From assembly GCA_020050795.1 (NCBI GenBank), contig JAGVKD010000016.1, positions 1 through 39,136 of the forward strand: a stretch of DNA of 39,136 bases. The letters are read 5' to 3'. The stretch's first letter is position 1. Every line of letters begins with the position of its first letter. A program made the translations under genes and the position numbers. The DNA comes from Candidatus Babeliales bacterium (GTDB lineage: Bacteria; Babelota; Babeliae; Babelales; Vermiphilaceae). Below the pieces are notes generated by a model. That model ran no database searches and was not told the origin of the DNA. It saw only the letters and a list, made by a program, of their open reading frames with translations. Below, piece after piece: positions 23,846 to 30,863 of this stretch.

Positions 23846-24259
23846 TCACTCATATTTTTCTTTGTCTGCTTTTCTTGCGCAGAAATCAATGAGCTTTGCC
23901 TTTAGTTTTTTATCCTGTGCAAAAGTCTTTGCGCCTACCAATTGCCCCAGCATTTGTCCTATCTGAAGAGATGCTGATGCTGCAAAAGCACGTGTCAGCC
24001 CAAACTCAATCCCCTCCGCATAGGTACATCCATAGACATCCCCACAACGCTGCAAATTCTGTTGTTCTTTGCACTGACCTGCGCATGTCTCGCCAATCAG
24101 CAGAACGGTCGAGCAACATATTCTACAGCAACACTGATGAGTTCTTTTTGAAAAATATGAAGGAGCATCGTCATCATTCATACGCACCACTGCTGGCGCT
24201 GCGTCATTCATCGCAAACACAGCACTTGGTACCAAAAGGAGTAAAAGTAGTTTATTCAT
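23846..24259 (-). CDS. Cys-rich exported array protein 3
   Basis: The 137-residue protein has a signal peptide ending VFA, with Met-Asn-Asp next, and the AAPAVVRMNDDDAPSYFS segment. The core is FSKRTHQCCCRICCSTVLL. Unlike the others it has a Gln/Cys-rich middle (CAGQCKEQQNLQRCGDVYGC). It ends with a hydrophobic region and QDKKLKAKLIDFCARKADKEKYE. Several Cys at varied positions suggest that disulfide pairing differs between members. Confidence 0.82.
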   Translation of the reverse strand: MNKLLLLLLVPSAVFAMNDAAPAVVRMNDDDAPSYFSKRTHQCCCRICCSTVLLIGETCAGQCKEQQNLQRCGDVYGCTYAEGIEFGLTRAFAASASLQIGQMLGQLVGAKTFAQDKKLKAKLIDFCARKADKEKYE

Positions 24260-24278
24260 AGCAGTCCATTTCTATTTT

Positions 24279-24632
24279 TTATTCTGACTTTTCTTTTTCT
24301 CGCCAACGACGTATCAGTGCTTTCAATCCTCGATCTATCCCATGGGCATCTTCACCTAGTTTCCCCCCCAGATATATGCAGGCCATTGGAAATAAAATAG
24401 GCCCCGTGAGGTAACTAGTAAACTCCTGTAGATTTCCACTTGCAGGCTTGTTTAAAAATCGCGCCCAACCGACAACCGTTCCAATCGTCGCACAACAACA
24501 ACTGCAACGCTCTCGATACGTCTCTTCTGAAAAAAAACTATCCTCATTCATCGCTACTCTCGGCACTGGAGCGCCAACATTCATTGCATGGGTGAAACTT
24601 GGTAACACGAGGAACAAGAATAGTTTATGCAT
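24279..24632 (-). CDS. Cys-rich exported array protein 2
   Basis: The 117-residue protein has a signal peptide ending THA, with Met-Asn next, and VGAPVPRVAMNEDSFFSEE, nearly the same as its upstream neighbour. The core is SEETYRERCSCCCATIG. A hydrophobic segment (LTGPILFPMACIYLGGKLGED) precedes the family tail DRGLKALIRRWREKEKSE. LFPMACIYLG here matches CFPMACVHLA in protein 1, so these two are the closest pair. It follows protein 1 by only four bases. Confidence 0.82.
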   Translation of the reverse strand: MHKLFLFLVLPSFTHAMNVGAPVPRVAMNEDSFFSEETYRERCSCCCATIGTVVGWARFLNKPASGNLQEFTSYLTGPILFPMACIYLGGKLGEDAHGIDRGLKALIRRWREKEKSE

Positions 24633-24636
24633 TAGG

Positions 24637-24966
24637 TTATGCCTGTTTATCTATCAGCGATTTCAATTTTTTATCTACTTGATACATATCCTCACCCAGT
24701 TTGTGCGCCAAGTGAACGCAGGCCATTGGAAAACAAAGAGAATTTATTGTCGAATATGGCGAAAACATATTACTTTCTAGACTACTATACCGGTGTGCAA
24801 TTGATATGAATGCTGCGCAACAACCACAGCAACATTTATATGTCTGTTCTGAAAAGAAACTATCCTCATCCATCTCTATTCTTGGCACTGGCGCACCAAT
24901 ATTCATTGCTTGTACAAAAGTTGGCAATGAGAGGCATAACACTATCACGCGAACGTTATTAATCAT
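24637..24966 (-). CDS. Cys-rich exported array protein 1
   Basis: The ATG at 24966 is preferred over a start further upstream because it gives a clean signal peptide (INNVRVIVLCLSLPTFVQA, then Met-Asn). It overlaps the end of the 24959 gene by eight bases, so translation is coupled. The 109-residue protein has IGAPVPRIEMDEDSFFSE, the core QTYKCCCGCCAAFIS, a CFPMACVHLAHKLGED segment and the tail YQVDKKLKSLIDKQA. It lacks the charged KEKSE ending of the others. Confidence 0.8.
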   Translation of the reverse strand: MINNVRVIVLCLSLPTFVQAMNIGAPVPRIEMDEDSFFSEQTYKCCCGCCAAFISIAHRYSSLESNMFSPYSTINSLCFPMACVHLAHKLGEDMYQVDKKLKSLIDKQA

Positions 24967-25297
24967 TTTTTTTATTTTCTTCAACTGGTTCCCTATTACA
25001 CCAAACACGAACTAAGCCACACGCGCGTCCACAGACTGTTCCCACTAATGCACCAGCCATAACGCCACAACATCCATTGTAACCGCGACAGTGACCACCT
25101 AGACCACACACGAATCCACACCCTAAACGACACCCTGTCTCGCACATATCCACCGATATTTCTTCTTCTTCTGTCATCGCGCCGCCAAGCAGACGCGTCT
25201 CTACATCTTCCATTTTTAATCTTGCTAATTGTTCTGACATACCAAACACCGGTACGCAGATAAAAACGGTGCACAATAAAAGATGTAATGCTTTCAT
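24959..25297 (-). CDS. Small exported Cys/Gly-rich protein heading the array
   Basis: The ATG at 25297 follows GAGGAAAGTATC. The 112-residue protein has a signal peptide ending VFG, with Met-Ser next, an acidic helix (MTEEEEISVDM), and a Cys/Gly-rich core with ten Cys (CETGCRLGCGFVCGLGGHC, then CCGVMAGALVGTVCG). It resembles the 22521 gene at the other end of the array in layout and in the first Cys cluster. It is first in the minus-strand run and lies after an AT-rich region with a perfect inverted repeat. Confidence 0.78.
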   Translation of the reverse strand: MKALHLLLCTVFICVPVFGMSEQLARLKMEDVETRLLGGAMTEEEEISVDMCETGCRLGCGFVCGLGGHCRGYNGCCGVMAGALVGTVCGRACGLVRVWCNREPVEENKKND

Positions 25298-25331
25298 CAA
25301 GATACTTTCCTCGATATTTTAATACGTATTG

Positions 25332-25355
25332 TTAATTAAAATTTATTTTAATTAA
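25332..25355. promoter_or_regulatory. Perfect AT inverted repeat upstream of the Cys-rich array
   Basis: TTAATTAAAAT and ATTTTAATTAA are perfect 11-base arms around two T, 35 bases before the first array gene. It may be an operator for the whole array. An AT-rich palindrome by chance is possible. Confidence 0.4.
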
Positions 25356-25387
25356 TTAATCTATAGAAAATACAAAGAATAGCTACC

Positions 25388-26593
25388 TCAGACAATGCGC
25401 GGAAATGGCTTATACAAAAAGGATCTTTGCGCATATTTGCGAAAGGTTTTCAGATCATTTCGTGATTTTTGCAATAGCTCTTGTATGGCAACTTTTTTGA
25501 TAATGCTTGTCCGCACCCACGAGGCTCCCGCCGCTTTGTCAAAAGAAGGAGAGAATGAAATCTTCACTCCCGCATTGTGTGCTGCATGCATCGCCGTCAA
25601 AAAAGCAGGAAATGCTTGGATGGCATCTTCGTCATGAATAATTTTCAAACCAACCATACGCACCTTTTTTCGCTCACTCATCCGCTCAAATGGCTCGGCA
25701 TATATGCCATGCTCAGATAATTGTTCTGCAACATTCTGCCAAAAATTTTCTGGCAGTGCGGTATTTTTTGGCAACATCATGCACTGAAATGCGTCATCAC
25801 TGCCCACACACACATCAAAGGGACGCACCTCTCCAAGCAATCCCAAAAAACTATATCCTTTGCATGCGCGAGTCGTTTGAATATTTGGTGATAAAAATGT
25901 TGATAACAAAAATGGTTTATCACGATGATAATTTTTCATTGGCACTACATGCAAATCAAGTTTATTATCAAAAATCGATTGATTAAAAAAACGTGCCAAT
26001 TCGCCAACGGTCATACCATGGCGCAGCGGAATCGGTGCAATAGAGATAAAAGAAAGCAGCTCATCTTCAACCAATGGCCCTTCCATTGAACCGCCAAGCG
26101 GATTGGGCCGATCAAATACCACAAACTTTTTCCGATGCTTCACCGCCTGCTCCATCGCGCGAAACAGCGTGGAGATATAAGTGAAATAGCGCATGCCAGA
26201 ATCCTGAATGTCATAGCAGATTATTGTTATATGTTGGAGCGCATCCTGCAAACGATTTTCCGCCCCTGGGCCATACAAACTGATAATCGGAATATTGTGC
26301 ACCTCATCCACCGCATTATCTATCGCCTTCTCTGCGGCAACTACCCCTTTGGCCCCATGCTCGGGAGCAAACAAATAGGCGACAGAGCAGCCAGCATCCA
26401 CGAGGAGATCTACAGAAGGCTTACCCCGGCCCGTGATACTCGTTTGGTTAGCAATCAGCCCGATCGGGCCTGATTTGAGGAGCCTGAACTCCTTTGAAGA
26501 GATATTTTCGATACCCAATTTAAAGCGCTCTGATTGGGCCGAAATGAGAGAAAAGGAACCCAGCAGGCACAATACTATGCTTTTTTTCCCCAT
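25388..26593 (-). CDS. Exported DUF1343/NamZ-type muramidase
   Basis: The 401-residue protein belongs to the DUF1343 family, whose studied member NamZ removes N-acetylmuramic acid from peptidoglycan ends. Family blocks are clear: GLIANQTSI near residue 45, LFAPEHG with the candidate catalytic Glu near 77, ISLYG, CYDIQDSGMRYFTYISTL, VVFDRPNPLGG, and IPLRHGMTVGELARFFN. A signal peptide (ending ISA) indicates export to the periplasm. The ATG at 26593 is preferred to a TTG six bases upstream because AAAGG lies before it. It may recycle the cell's own wall or digest that of other bacteria in the host. It is on the same strand as the Cys-rich array but ends 90 bases before it. Confidence 0.92.
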   Translation of the reverse strand: MGKKSIVLCLLGSFSLISAQSERFKLGIENISSKEFRLLKSGPIGLIANQTSITGRGKPSVDLLVDAGCSVAYLFAPEHGAKGVVAAEKAIDNAVDEVHNIPIISLYGPGAENRLQDALQHITIICYDIQDSGMRYFTYISTLFRAMEQAVKHRKKFVVFDRPNPLGGSMEGPLVEDELLSFISIAPIPLRHGMTVGELARFFNQSIFDNKLDLHVVPMKNYHRDKPFLLSTFLSPNIQTTRACKGYSFLGLLGEVRPFDVCVGSDDAFQCMMLPKNTALPENFWQNVAEQLSEHGIYAEPFERMSERKKVRMVGLKIIHDEDAIQAFPAFLTAMHAAHNAGVKISFSPSFDKAAGASWVRTSIIKKVAIQELLQKSRNDLKTFRKYAQRSFLYKPFPRIV

Positions 26594-26684
26594 GACCAAC
26601 CTTTCTATGTGTTTCTATATGAAATAATAGCGAGTTTTTAACCCGAAAATCAATAGATCGATAACTTGGCGCCATTTATGCCAT

Positions 26685-26713
26685 TTGAAATAATAAACTA
26701 CGTGATTTATACT
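26685..26713 (+). promoter_or_regulatory. Strong sigma-70-like promoter
   Basis: TTGAAA and TATACT are 17 bases apart, about 38 bases before the start of the 26752 gene, which has AAGGGG as its ribosome-binding site. Confidence 0.75.
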
Positions 26714-26751
26714 GAAAATGTAGATGTTATTAAGGGGAATAAGGGGTCACC

Positions 26752-27015
26752 ATGAATAAATTGCATATCATTTTTATTGCCAGCCTTACCAGTCTCTGTG
26801 CCTATGGCATGGATGCAGAAAAAAGAGTACGAGATGAAGAAACAGAATTTGATGGGCTTAGCCGTTCAGACAAATTTGTCATTAATTCATTGAATAAAAA
26901 ACAACGCAATCAGCCCACTCTTGCAGATAAGCTTGTCATGGAATCACTCGAGAGAAAAATACAAAGCCTTTCAGATAGACTTGCTACAGAATCATTGAAC
27001 AAAAAAATGCAGTAA
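26752..27015 (+). CDS. Small exported protein with three internal repeats
   Basis: The family is not recognised. The 87-residue protein has a signal peptide ending AYG, then Met-Asp. The mature part is three imperfect units of about 16-18 residues: LSRSDKFVINSLNKKQ, TLADKLVMESLERKIQ and SLSDRLATESLNKKMQ. Each has the pattern L-x-D-K/R-x-V/A-x-x-S-L-x-K/R-K, so each could be one amphipathic helix. It has its own strong promoter and an AAGGGG site. It is followed at 39 bases by another small exported gene. Confidence 0.78.
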   Translation: MNKLHIIFIASLTSLCAYGMDAEKRVRDEETEFDGLSRSDKFVINSLNKKQRNQPTLADKLVMESLERKIQSLSDRLATESLNKKMQ

Positions 27016-27054
27016 AGCACAGAAATAGAGTGCTTTAAATCGGGAAACTATCTC

Positions 27055-27471
27055 ATGAATAAATTACAGACGATTCTTATTTCCACACTCATTATCTCGG
27101 GATCCGCTCTTTTGAGAGCAGAATCTAAAGCAGAAGCTAAAACGCATCTAGACGATAGCGAACAAGAGCTCGACAAAATTCTCGAGTGGCTCGATGCTAA
27201 CTGGCAGAAAAGTATTGATCAACTAGAAACAGACGCCCTTAGATGTTATGAAGAAGCAGAAAAAAATCTTAGACAATTTCGAGAATGTAATAGAATCGCA
27301 TGGCGTTATTATGCAGCCTGGGAAAGTAAGAACTATCACCTCCACCCCCACCCCTTACTCGTTCACCCATCGCGGACCAGCAAAGTTGGAACGATGTATG
27401 ATAAATACCGGACATTAGGTTTAAGCGAACCAAGACAGTACACTCTTGAGTTTGAGCCCCGACATTCTTGA
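27055..27471 (+). CDS. Exported coiled-coil-like protein
   Basis: The family is not recognised. The 138-residue protein has a signal peptide like that of its neighbour (MNKLQTILISTLIISGSALLRA, then Glu), so it lacks the Met at +1 found in most exported proteins here. Residues 25-85 are highly charged and helical (LDDSEQELDKILEWLDANW). The rest contains a His/Pro cluster (NYHLHPHPLLVHPS). The last codons lie in a 22-base tandem duplication that shifts frame and supplies the stop codon, so the C-terminus may be recently changed. Confidence 0.75.
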   Translation: MNKLQTILISTLIISGSALLRAESKAEAKTHLDDSEQELDKILEWLDANWQKSIDQLETDALRCYEEAEKNLRQFRECNRIAWRYYAAWESKNYHLHPHPLLVHPSRTSKVGTMYDKYRTLGLSEPRQYTLEFEPRHS

Positions 27472-27484
27472 GTTTGGGCCCCGT
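27441..27484 (+). repeat. 22-base tandem duplication over a stop codon
   Basis: CACTCTTGAGTTTGAGCCCC and CATTCTTGAGTTTGGGCCCC are adjacent copies, each 22 bases with two mismatches plus the last base. Because 22 is not a multiple of three, the second copy is read in another frame and gives the TGA that ends the gene. Confidence 0.75.
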
Positions 27485-27496
27485 GGATAAATCAGA

Positions 27497-27534
27497 CAAA
27501 AAAAGAGGCGGGAATAAATCCCGCCTCTTTTTTT
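27497..27534. terminator. Bidirectional terminator
   Basis: AAAGAGGCGGGA and TCCCGCCTCTTT form a perfect 12-base stem with a 5-base loop, with T-runs on both strands. It ends the 27055 gene and the convergent hppA. Confidence 0.92.
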
Positions 27535-27555
27535 GTCTTTTAACAGAGTGTCTGA

Positions 27556-29532
27556 TTAGCCAATCAAAATTAACAATAATGACACAACAGACATCAACTT
27601 GATCAAAATGTTCAATGCTGGGCCAGATGTGTCCTTGAAAGGGTCGCCCACCGTGTCGCCAATGACAGCGGCTTTATGAGCATCAGATCCCTTACCACCA
27701 AAATTACCCGCTTCGATATATTTCTTCGCGTTATCCCATGTGCCGCCAGCGTTTGCCATCATGAGGGCAAGAAGCACGCCAACCACTGTTGCACCAACAA
27801 GCATACCGCCAAGCGCATACACACCGAGGGTATACTTAATGGCAACAGGAATAGAAACTGTTATCACACCAGGCCAAATCATTTCGCGCAACGATGCTTG
27901 CGTACTAATGGCAACACAGCGACGATAATCTGGTTCTGCGGTTCCTTCCATCAATCCTGGAATCTCTCTGAACTGACGGCGAACTTCCATCACCATTTTC
28001 AATGCCGCATCACTCACAGAGCGCATAGTCATCGATGCAACGATGAATGGAATGGTACCACCAATAAACATACCTGCCAAAATCACTGGATCTAAGATTG
28101 AAAGAACTTCGATACCGGCTGTTTGTGCATAGGCATTAAACATTGCAAGTGCCGTGAGCAATGCAGAACCGATCGCAAATCCTTTACCCATTGCAGCGGT
28201 TGTATTACCCAATGCATCAAGTTTATCCGTGATATCGCGAACCGATTTGCCAAAGCCAGCCATTTCAGAAATACCGCCTGCGTTATCCGCAATTGGTCCA
28301 TAGGCATCAACTGTCATAGTGATACCCACTGTCGCAAGCATTGAAACTGCTGCAAGGGATACCCCAAACAATCCACCACCATATTCATAAGAAAGTAATA
28401 CAACAATTGCCAAAATTATAACCGGAGCAACCGTTGATTCCATACCAACAGACAAACCATAAATCAGGTTAGTCGCGGCACCAGAACGGGAGCTGTCTGC
28501 CACATTACGCACTGGTTGTCCGCCAGTATAGTATTCGGTCACTAAACCGATAACCACACCAGACACACAGCCCAATACAACGGAATAAAACAAAGCGAAT
28601 GGCAACTCAACCGCGTTCAAATAAAAATAAGAAAGCCCGATCAAAACAACCATTGCAACATAAGTTGCATTGCGGAGCATTGCGCTTGGTTCAAAGCGAA
28701 GGAACAAGTTAGACGCAAGGCCTACAATTGAACCGCCTAGACCAAATACCGCAAGCATTATGGGGAAAGTCACATAGGGCAAATCCATGCCATACATATT
28801 GATAGCCAGAATCATAGATGACACAATCGCGCCTATATATGATTCATAAATATCTGCGCCCATACCCGCAGTATCACCAACACAGTCACCAACGTTATCA
28901 GCAATTACTGCCGGATTACGTGGATCATCTTCAGGAATACCAATTTCGATTTTACCAACCAAATCAGCACCAACATCAGCAGACTTGGTATAAATACCGC
29001 CACCAATACGAGCAAAGAAAGCAACCAAAGACACACCAAGTGCGAAGCTGGTCAAAATAGCAATGAAATCTGGATGATCAGAGAATAAGTAGAAAAGTTC
29101 TCCCAGTGCCAGCAATCCGATGCTTGCTACTGCAAAACCCATCACACCACCACCAAAAAAAGCAACCATGAAAGCTGCATGCTCTCCGCTATCTTTAGCG
29201 GAAATAGTAGTGCGGACGTTTGCTGAGGTTGCTGCTCGCATACCCACAAAGCCCGTTACCAATGATGTTATAGAACCAACAATAAAAACTGCGCCTGCAA
29301 GTGGCGATAAGAGAAAGCCAAGCATAACCGATACGAGGGCCACCACTACGGCAATAATTTTGTATTCTTCTTTGAGAAAGGTCATCGCGCCTTGGCGTAT
29401 CGCATCAGCAATTTTATTTGCCTTTTCATTGTCTACTTTGATTGCATTAATTCGTGCAAACAGCAGGACAACTACCCCGATGCCCGCAAGTCCCGACCCT
29501 GCAATCATCGCAACATAATGGTTCAATAACAT
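27556..29532 (-). CDS. hppA: Membrane-bound pyrophosphatase, ion pump, K+-dependent type
   Basis: The 658-residue protein is a membrane-integral pyrophosphatase with about 16 helices; it splits pyrophosphate and pumps H+ or Na+. Catalytic blocks are present: [35 protein letters not shown] near residues 185-218, [12 protein letters not shown], and the C-terminal [14 protein letters not shown]. The segment [16 protein letters not shown] carries Ala where K+-independent pumps have Lys (GNTTKA), so it should be K+-dependent. Whether it moves Na+, H+ or both cannot be read safely. CGGAGGG precedes the ATG. It can recover energy from pyrophosphate made in biosynthesis, useful in a symbiont with little energy metabolism. 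Confidence 0.96.
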   Translation of the reverse strand: MLLNHYVAMIAGSGLAGIGVVVLLFARINAIKVDNEKANKIADAIRQGAMTFLKEEYKIIAVVVALVSVMLGFLLSPLAGAVFIVGSITSLVTGFVGMRAATSANVRTTISAKDSGEHAAFMVAFFGGGVMGFAVASIGLLALGELFYLFSDHPDFIAILTSFALGVSLVAFFARIGGGIYTKSADVGADLVGKIEIGIPEDDPRNPAVIADNVGDCVGDTAGMGADIYESYIGAIVSSMILAINMYGMDLPYVTFPIMLAVFGLGGSIVGLASNLFLRFEPSAMLRNATYVAMVVLIGLSYFYLNAVELPFALFYSVVLGCVSGVVIGLVTEYYTGGQPVRNVADSSRSGAATNLIYGLSVGMESTVAPVIILAIVVLLSYEYGGGLFGVSLAAVSMLATVGITMTVDAYGPIADNAGGISEMAGFGKSVRDITDKLDALGNTTAAMGKGFAIGSALLTALAMFNAYAQTAGIEVLSILDPVILAGMFIGGTIPFIVASMTMRSVSDAALKMVMEVRRQFREIPGLMEGTAEPDYRRCVAISTQASLREMIWPGVITVSIPVAIKYTLGVYALGGMLVGATVVGVLLALMMANAGGTWDNAKKYIEAGNFGGKGSDAHKAAVIGDTVGDPFKDTSGPALNILIKLMSVVSLLLILIG

Positions 29533-29650
29533 TGAGCCCTCCGAAAAATATGCCTAATAATCTATAGTACTAAATGTAGTTTATACTAATGGCAATTTGA
29601 GATTTTGTAAAGCTAAAAGGGGCTCTTGAACGGCCTATCAAAGGCCTTTT

Positions 29651-30130
29651 TTAACAGGTATACACTTGTAGGGCATAGAGCGCAAGTCCCAGGATAGAAC
29701 CACATGTCGTTAAGGCATTGAGTAGTGTTGAGCGATGTAGCTCTGCTTTCAGCTGATCTATTTTAAGCTCCAGCGTACGATGCCCCACTTGCACATCGAG
29801 CATTACGGCCTGCACCATTTCTTTCTCTTCTTGCTCTTTCTGCTCTTTCTGTTCTTTCTCTTTCCGTTCTTTTAATCTCCTAACACTGGATTTATGGGCA
29901 GGCAAGGTATTACACCTTTTGCGAAAACCATCAAATCGTTTTTCCATCCCCTGCATTCTTTCTTGTACACAACTGGCATCCGACTCTGATAATTCATCAT
30001 CTGCCATCTGAGCAGTAGCTCCGGTATCTGCAAGCCGATCTTGAGTATCAGGAACATCCTGCTCCTCCATGGCACATACATAACCGCTCAGGCTCAGAGT
30101 AGCAATCAGTGCAAGCGATAATTTTTTCAT
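29651..30130 (-). CDS. Exported coiled-coil protein with C-terminal membrane helix
   Basis: The ATG at 30130 follows GAAGGAGGAGTTCC. The 159-residue protein has a signal peptide ending VCA, with Met-Glu next. A low-complexity stretch KERKEKEQKEQKEQEEKE lies near residues 87-104 and comes from short repeats of about nine bases, so the length could vary between strains. A helical segment with heptad spacing follows (MLDVQVGHRTLELKIDQLKAEL), and a hydrophobic C-terminus (LNALTTCGSILGLALYALQV) should anchor it. The layout of signal, coiled coil and C-terminal anchor is like that of the 16453 and 14907 genes. Family not recognised. Confidence 0.78.
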   Translation of the reverse strand: MKKLSLALIATLSLSGYVCAMEEQDVPDTQDRLADTGATAQMADDELSESDASCVQERMQGMEKRFDGFRKRCNTLPAHKSSVRRLKERKEKEQKEQKEQEEKEMVQAVMLDVQVGHRTLELKIDQLKAELHRSTLLNALTTCGSILGLALYALQVYTC

Positions 30131-30331
30131 AGGAACTCCTCCTTCTTTATCCCAAAATTTATATATGAATCTACATGACAATTATTTCAAAATTAAAGGC
30201 CATATAAAAAGCTCTTGAAACGTAACCTAACAAAATGGACTACTTGGGTTGAAGCTTCCTAATGCTTGGCTCAAAATCTTTATTTTCTAGCGGCTTATCA
30301 CCTAATCTACAATCATAGGGATCTGAAAAAT

Positions 30332-30340
30332 GGGGGGGGG
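30332..30340 (+). repeat. Nine-G tract touching the start codon
   Basis: Nine G lie directly before the ATG of the Skp1-like gene. Tracts of this length are prone to slippage during replication. A change in length would alter the distance from the upstream AGGGA to the start codon. With ten G, an ATG at 30330 would also come into frame. Confidence 0.7.
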
Positions 30341-30826
30341 ATGAAAAAGATTATCTATTGGCTCTGCGCACTTTCTTGGTCAGCATCGTTGCTAGGCATG
30401 GAGCCAGTACTAGATTTCGTACTATTAACATCGAGTGATGGGCAAAAGTATAAAGTGAAAGTCACCACTGCAAAACAAAGCTATGTTCTCAAACTTATCA
30501 TTGAAGGCAGCGGACTTGATGATCCCATTTCATTAGATGATATAAACAGCCGAACACTTTTCCAGGTAATTAAATATTTAAAAATTATGGCAAAACAAAA
30601 ACCACTCGACTTGGGCCAACTACCACCAGCTGATTTGCTTGCAATCGCGCAAGCGGCAGATTTGTTAGAAATAGAACCATTGCGAGTTTCCGCTGTCGAG
30701 GTACTCAATGCAGCGCCACAATCAACCAAGAAAGACTCAAAAAAGTTTCCTCGAGGCCCAAGAAAACAATCACACAGCCTTTCAAAAATTTTTCGCAAGG
30801 ATAATGAGAATAGCGATAATGAATAG
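30341..30826 (+). CDS. Exported Skp1-like protein
   Basis: The 161-residue protein has a signal peptide ending LLG, with Met-Glu next, and then a Skp1-like domain over residues 26-124. The first part matches the Skp1 BTB-like fold (VLLTSSDGQKYKVKV, AKQSYVLKLIIEGSGLDDPISL, then INSRTLFQVIKYL). The second part has DLLAIAQAADLLEIEPL, like LFELILAANYLDIKGL in eukaryotic Skp1. Skp1 links cullin to F-box proteins in SCF ubiquitin ligases. A basic Lys/Arg/Ser tail of about 35 residues follows. An exported bacterial copy suggests a factor acting on the host ubiquitin system, but delivery to the host is inference. It is 37 bases upstream of the Skp1-WD40 gene and has the nine-G tract at its start. Confidence 0.85.
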   Translation: MKKIIYWLCALSWSASLLGMEPVLDFVLLTSSDGQKYKVKVTTAKQSYVLKLIIEGSGLDDPISLDDINSRTLFQVIKYLKIMAKQKPLDLGQLPPADLLAIAQAADLLEIEPLRVSAVEVLNAAPQSTKKDSKKFPRGPRKQSHSLSKIFRKDNENSDNE

Positions 30827-30863
30827 TAGCGTTATTTAGTTGCCAAAAATTCAAAGGAGAACA

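Noticed and set aside
22521-25297. CRISPR or satellite repeat as an explanation of the array
   Set aside because: The similarity is between proteins with separate signal peptides and ribosome-binding sites, not between short regular DNA repeats.
29632-29652. GGCCT/AGGCC hairpin with six T on the plus strand
   Set aside because: No plus-strand gene ends here, and on the minus strand no T-run follows, so a terminator role is doubtful.
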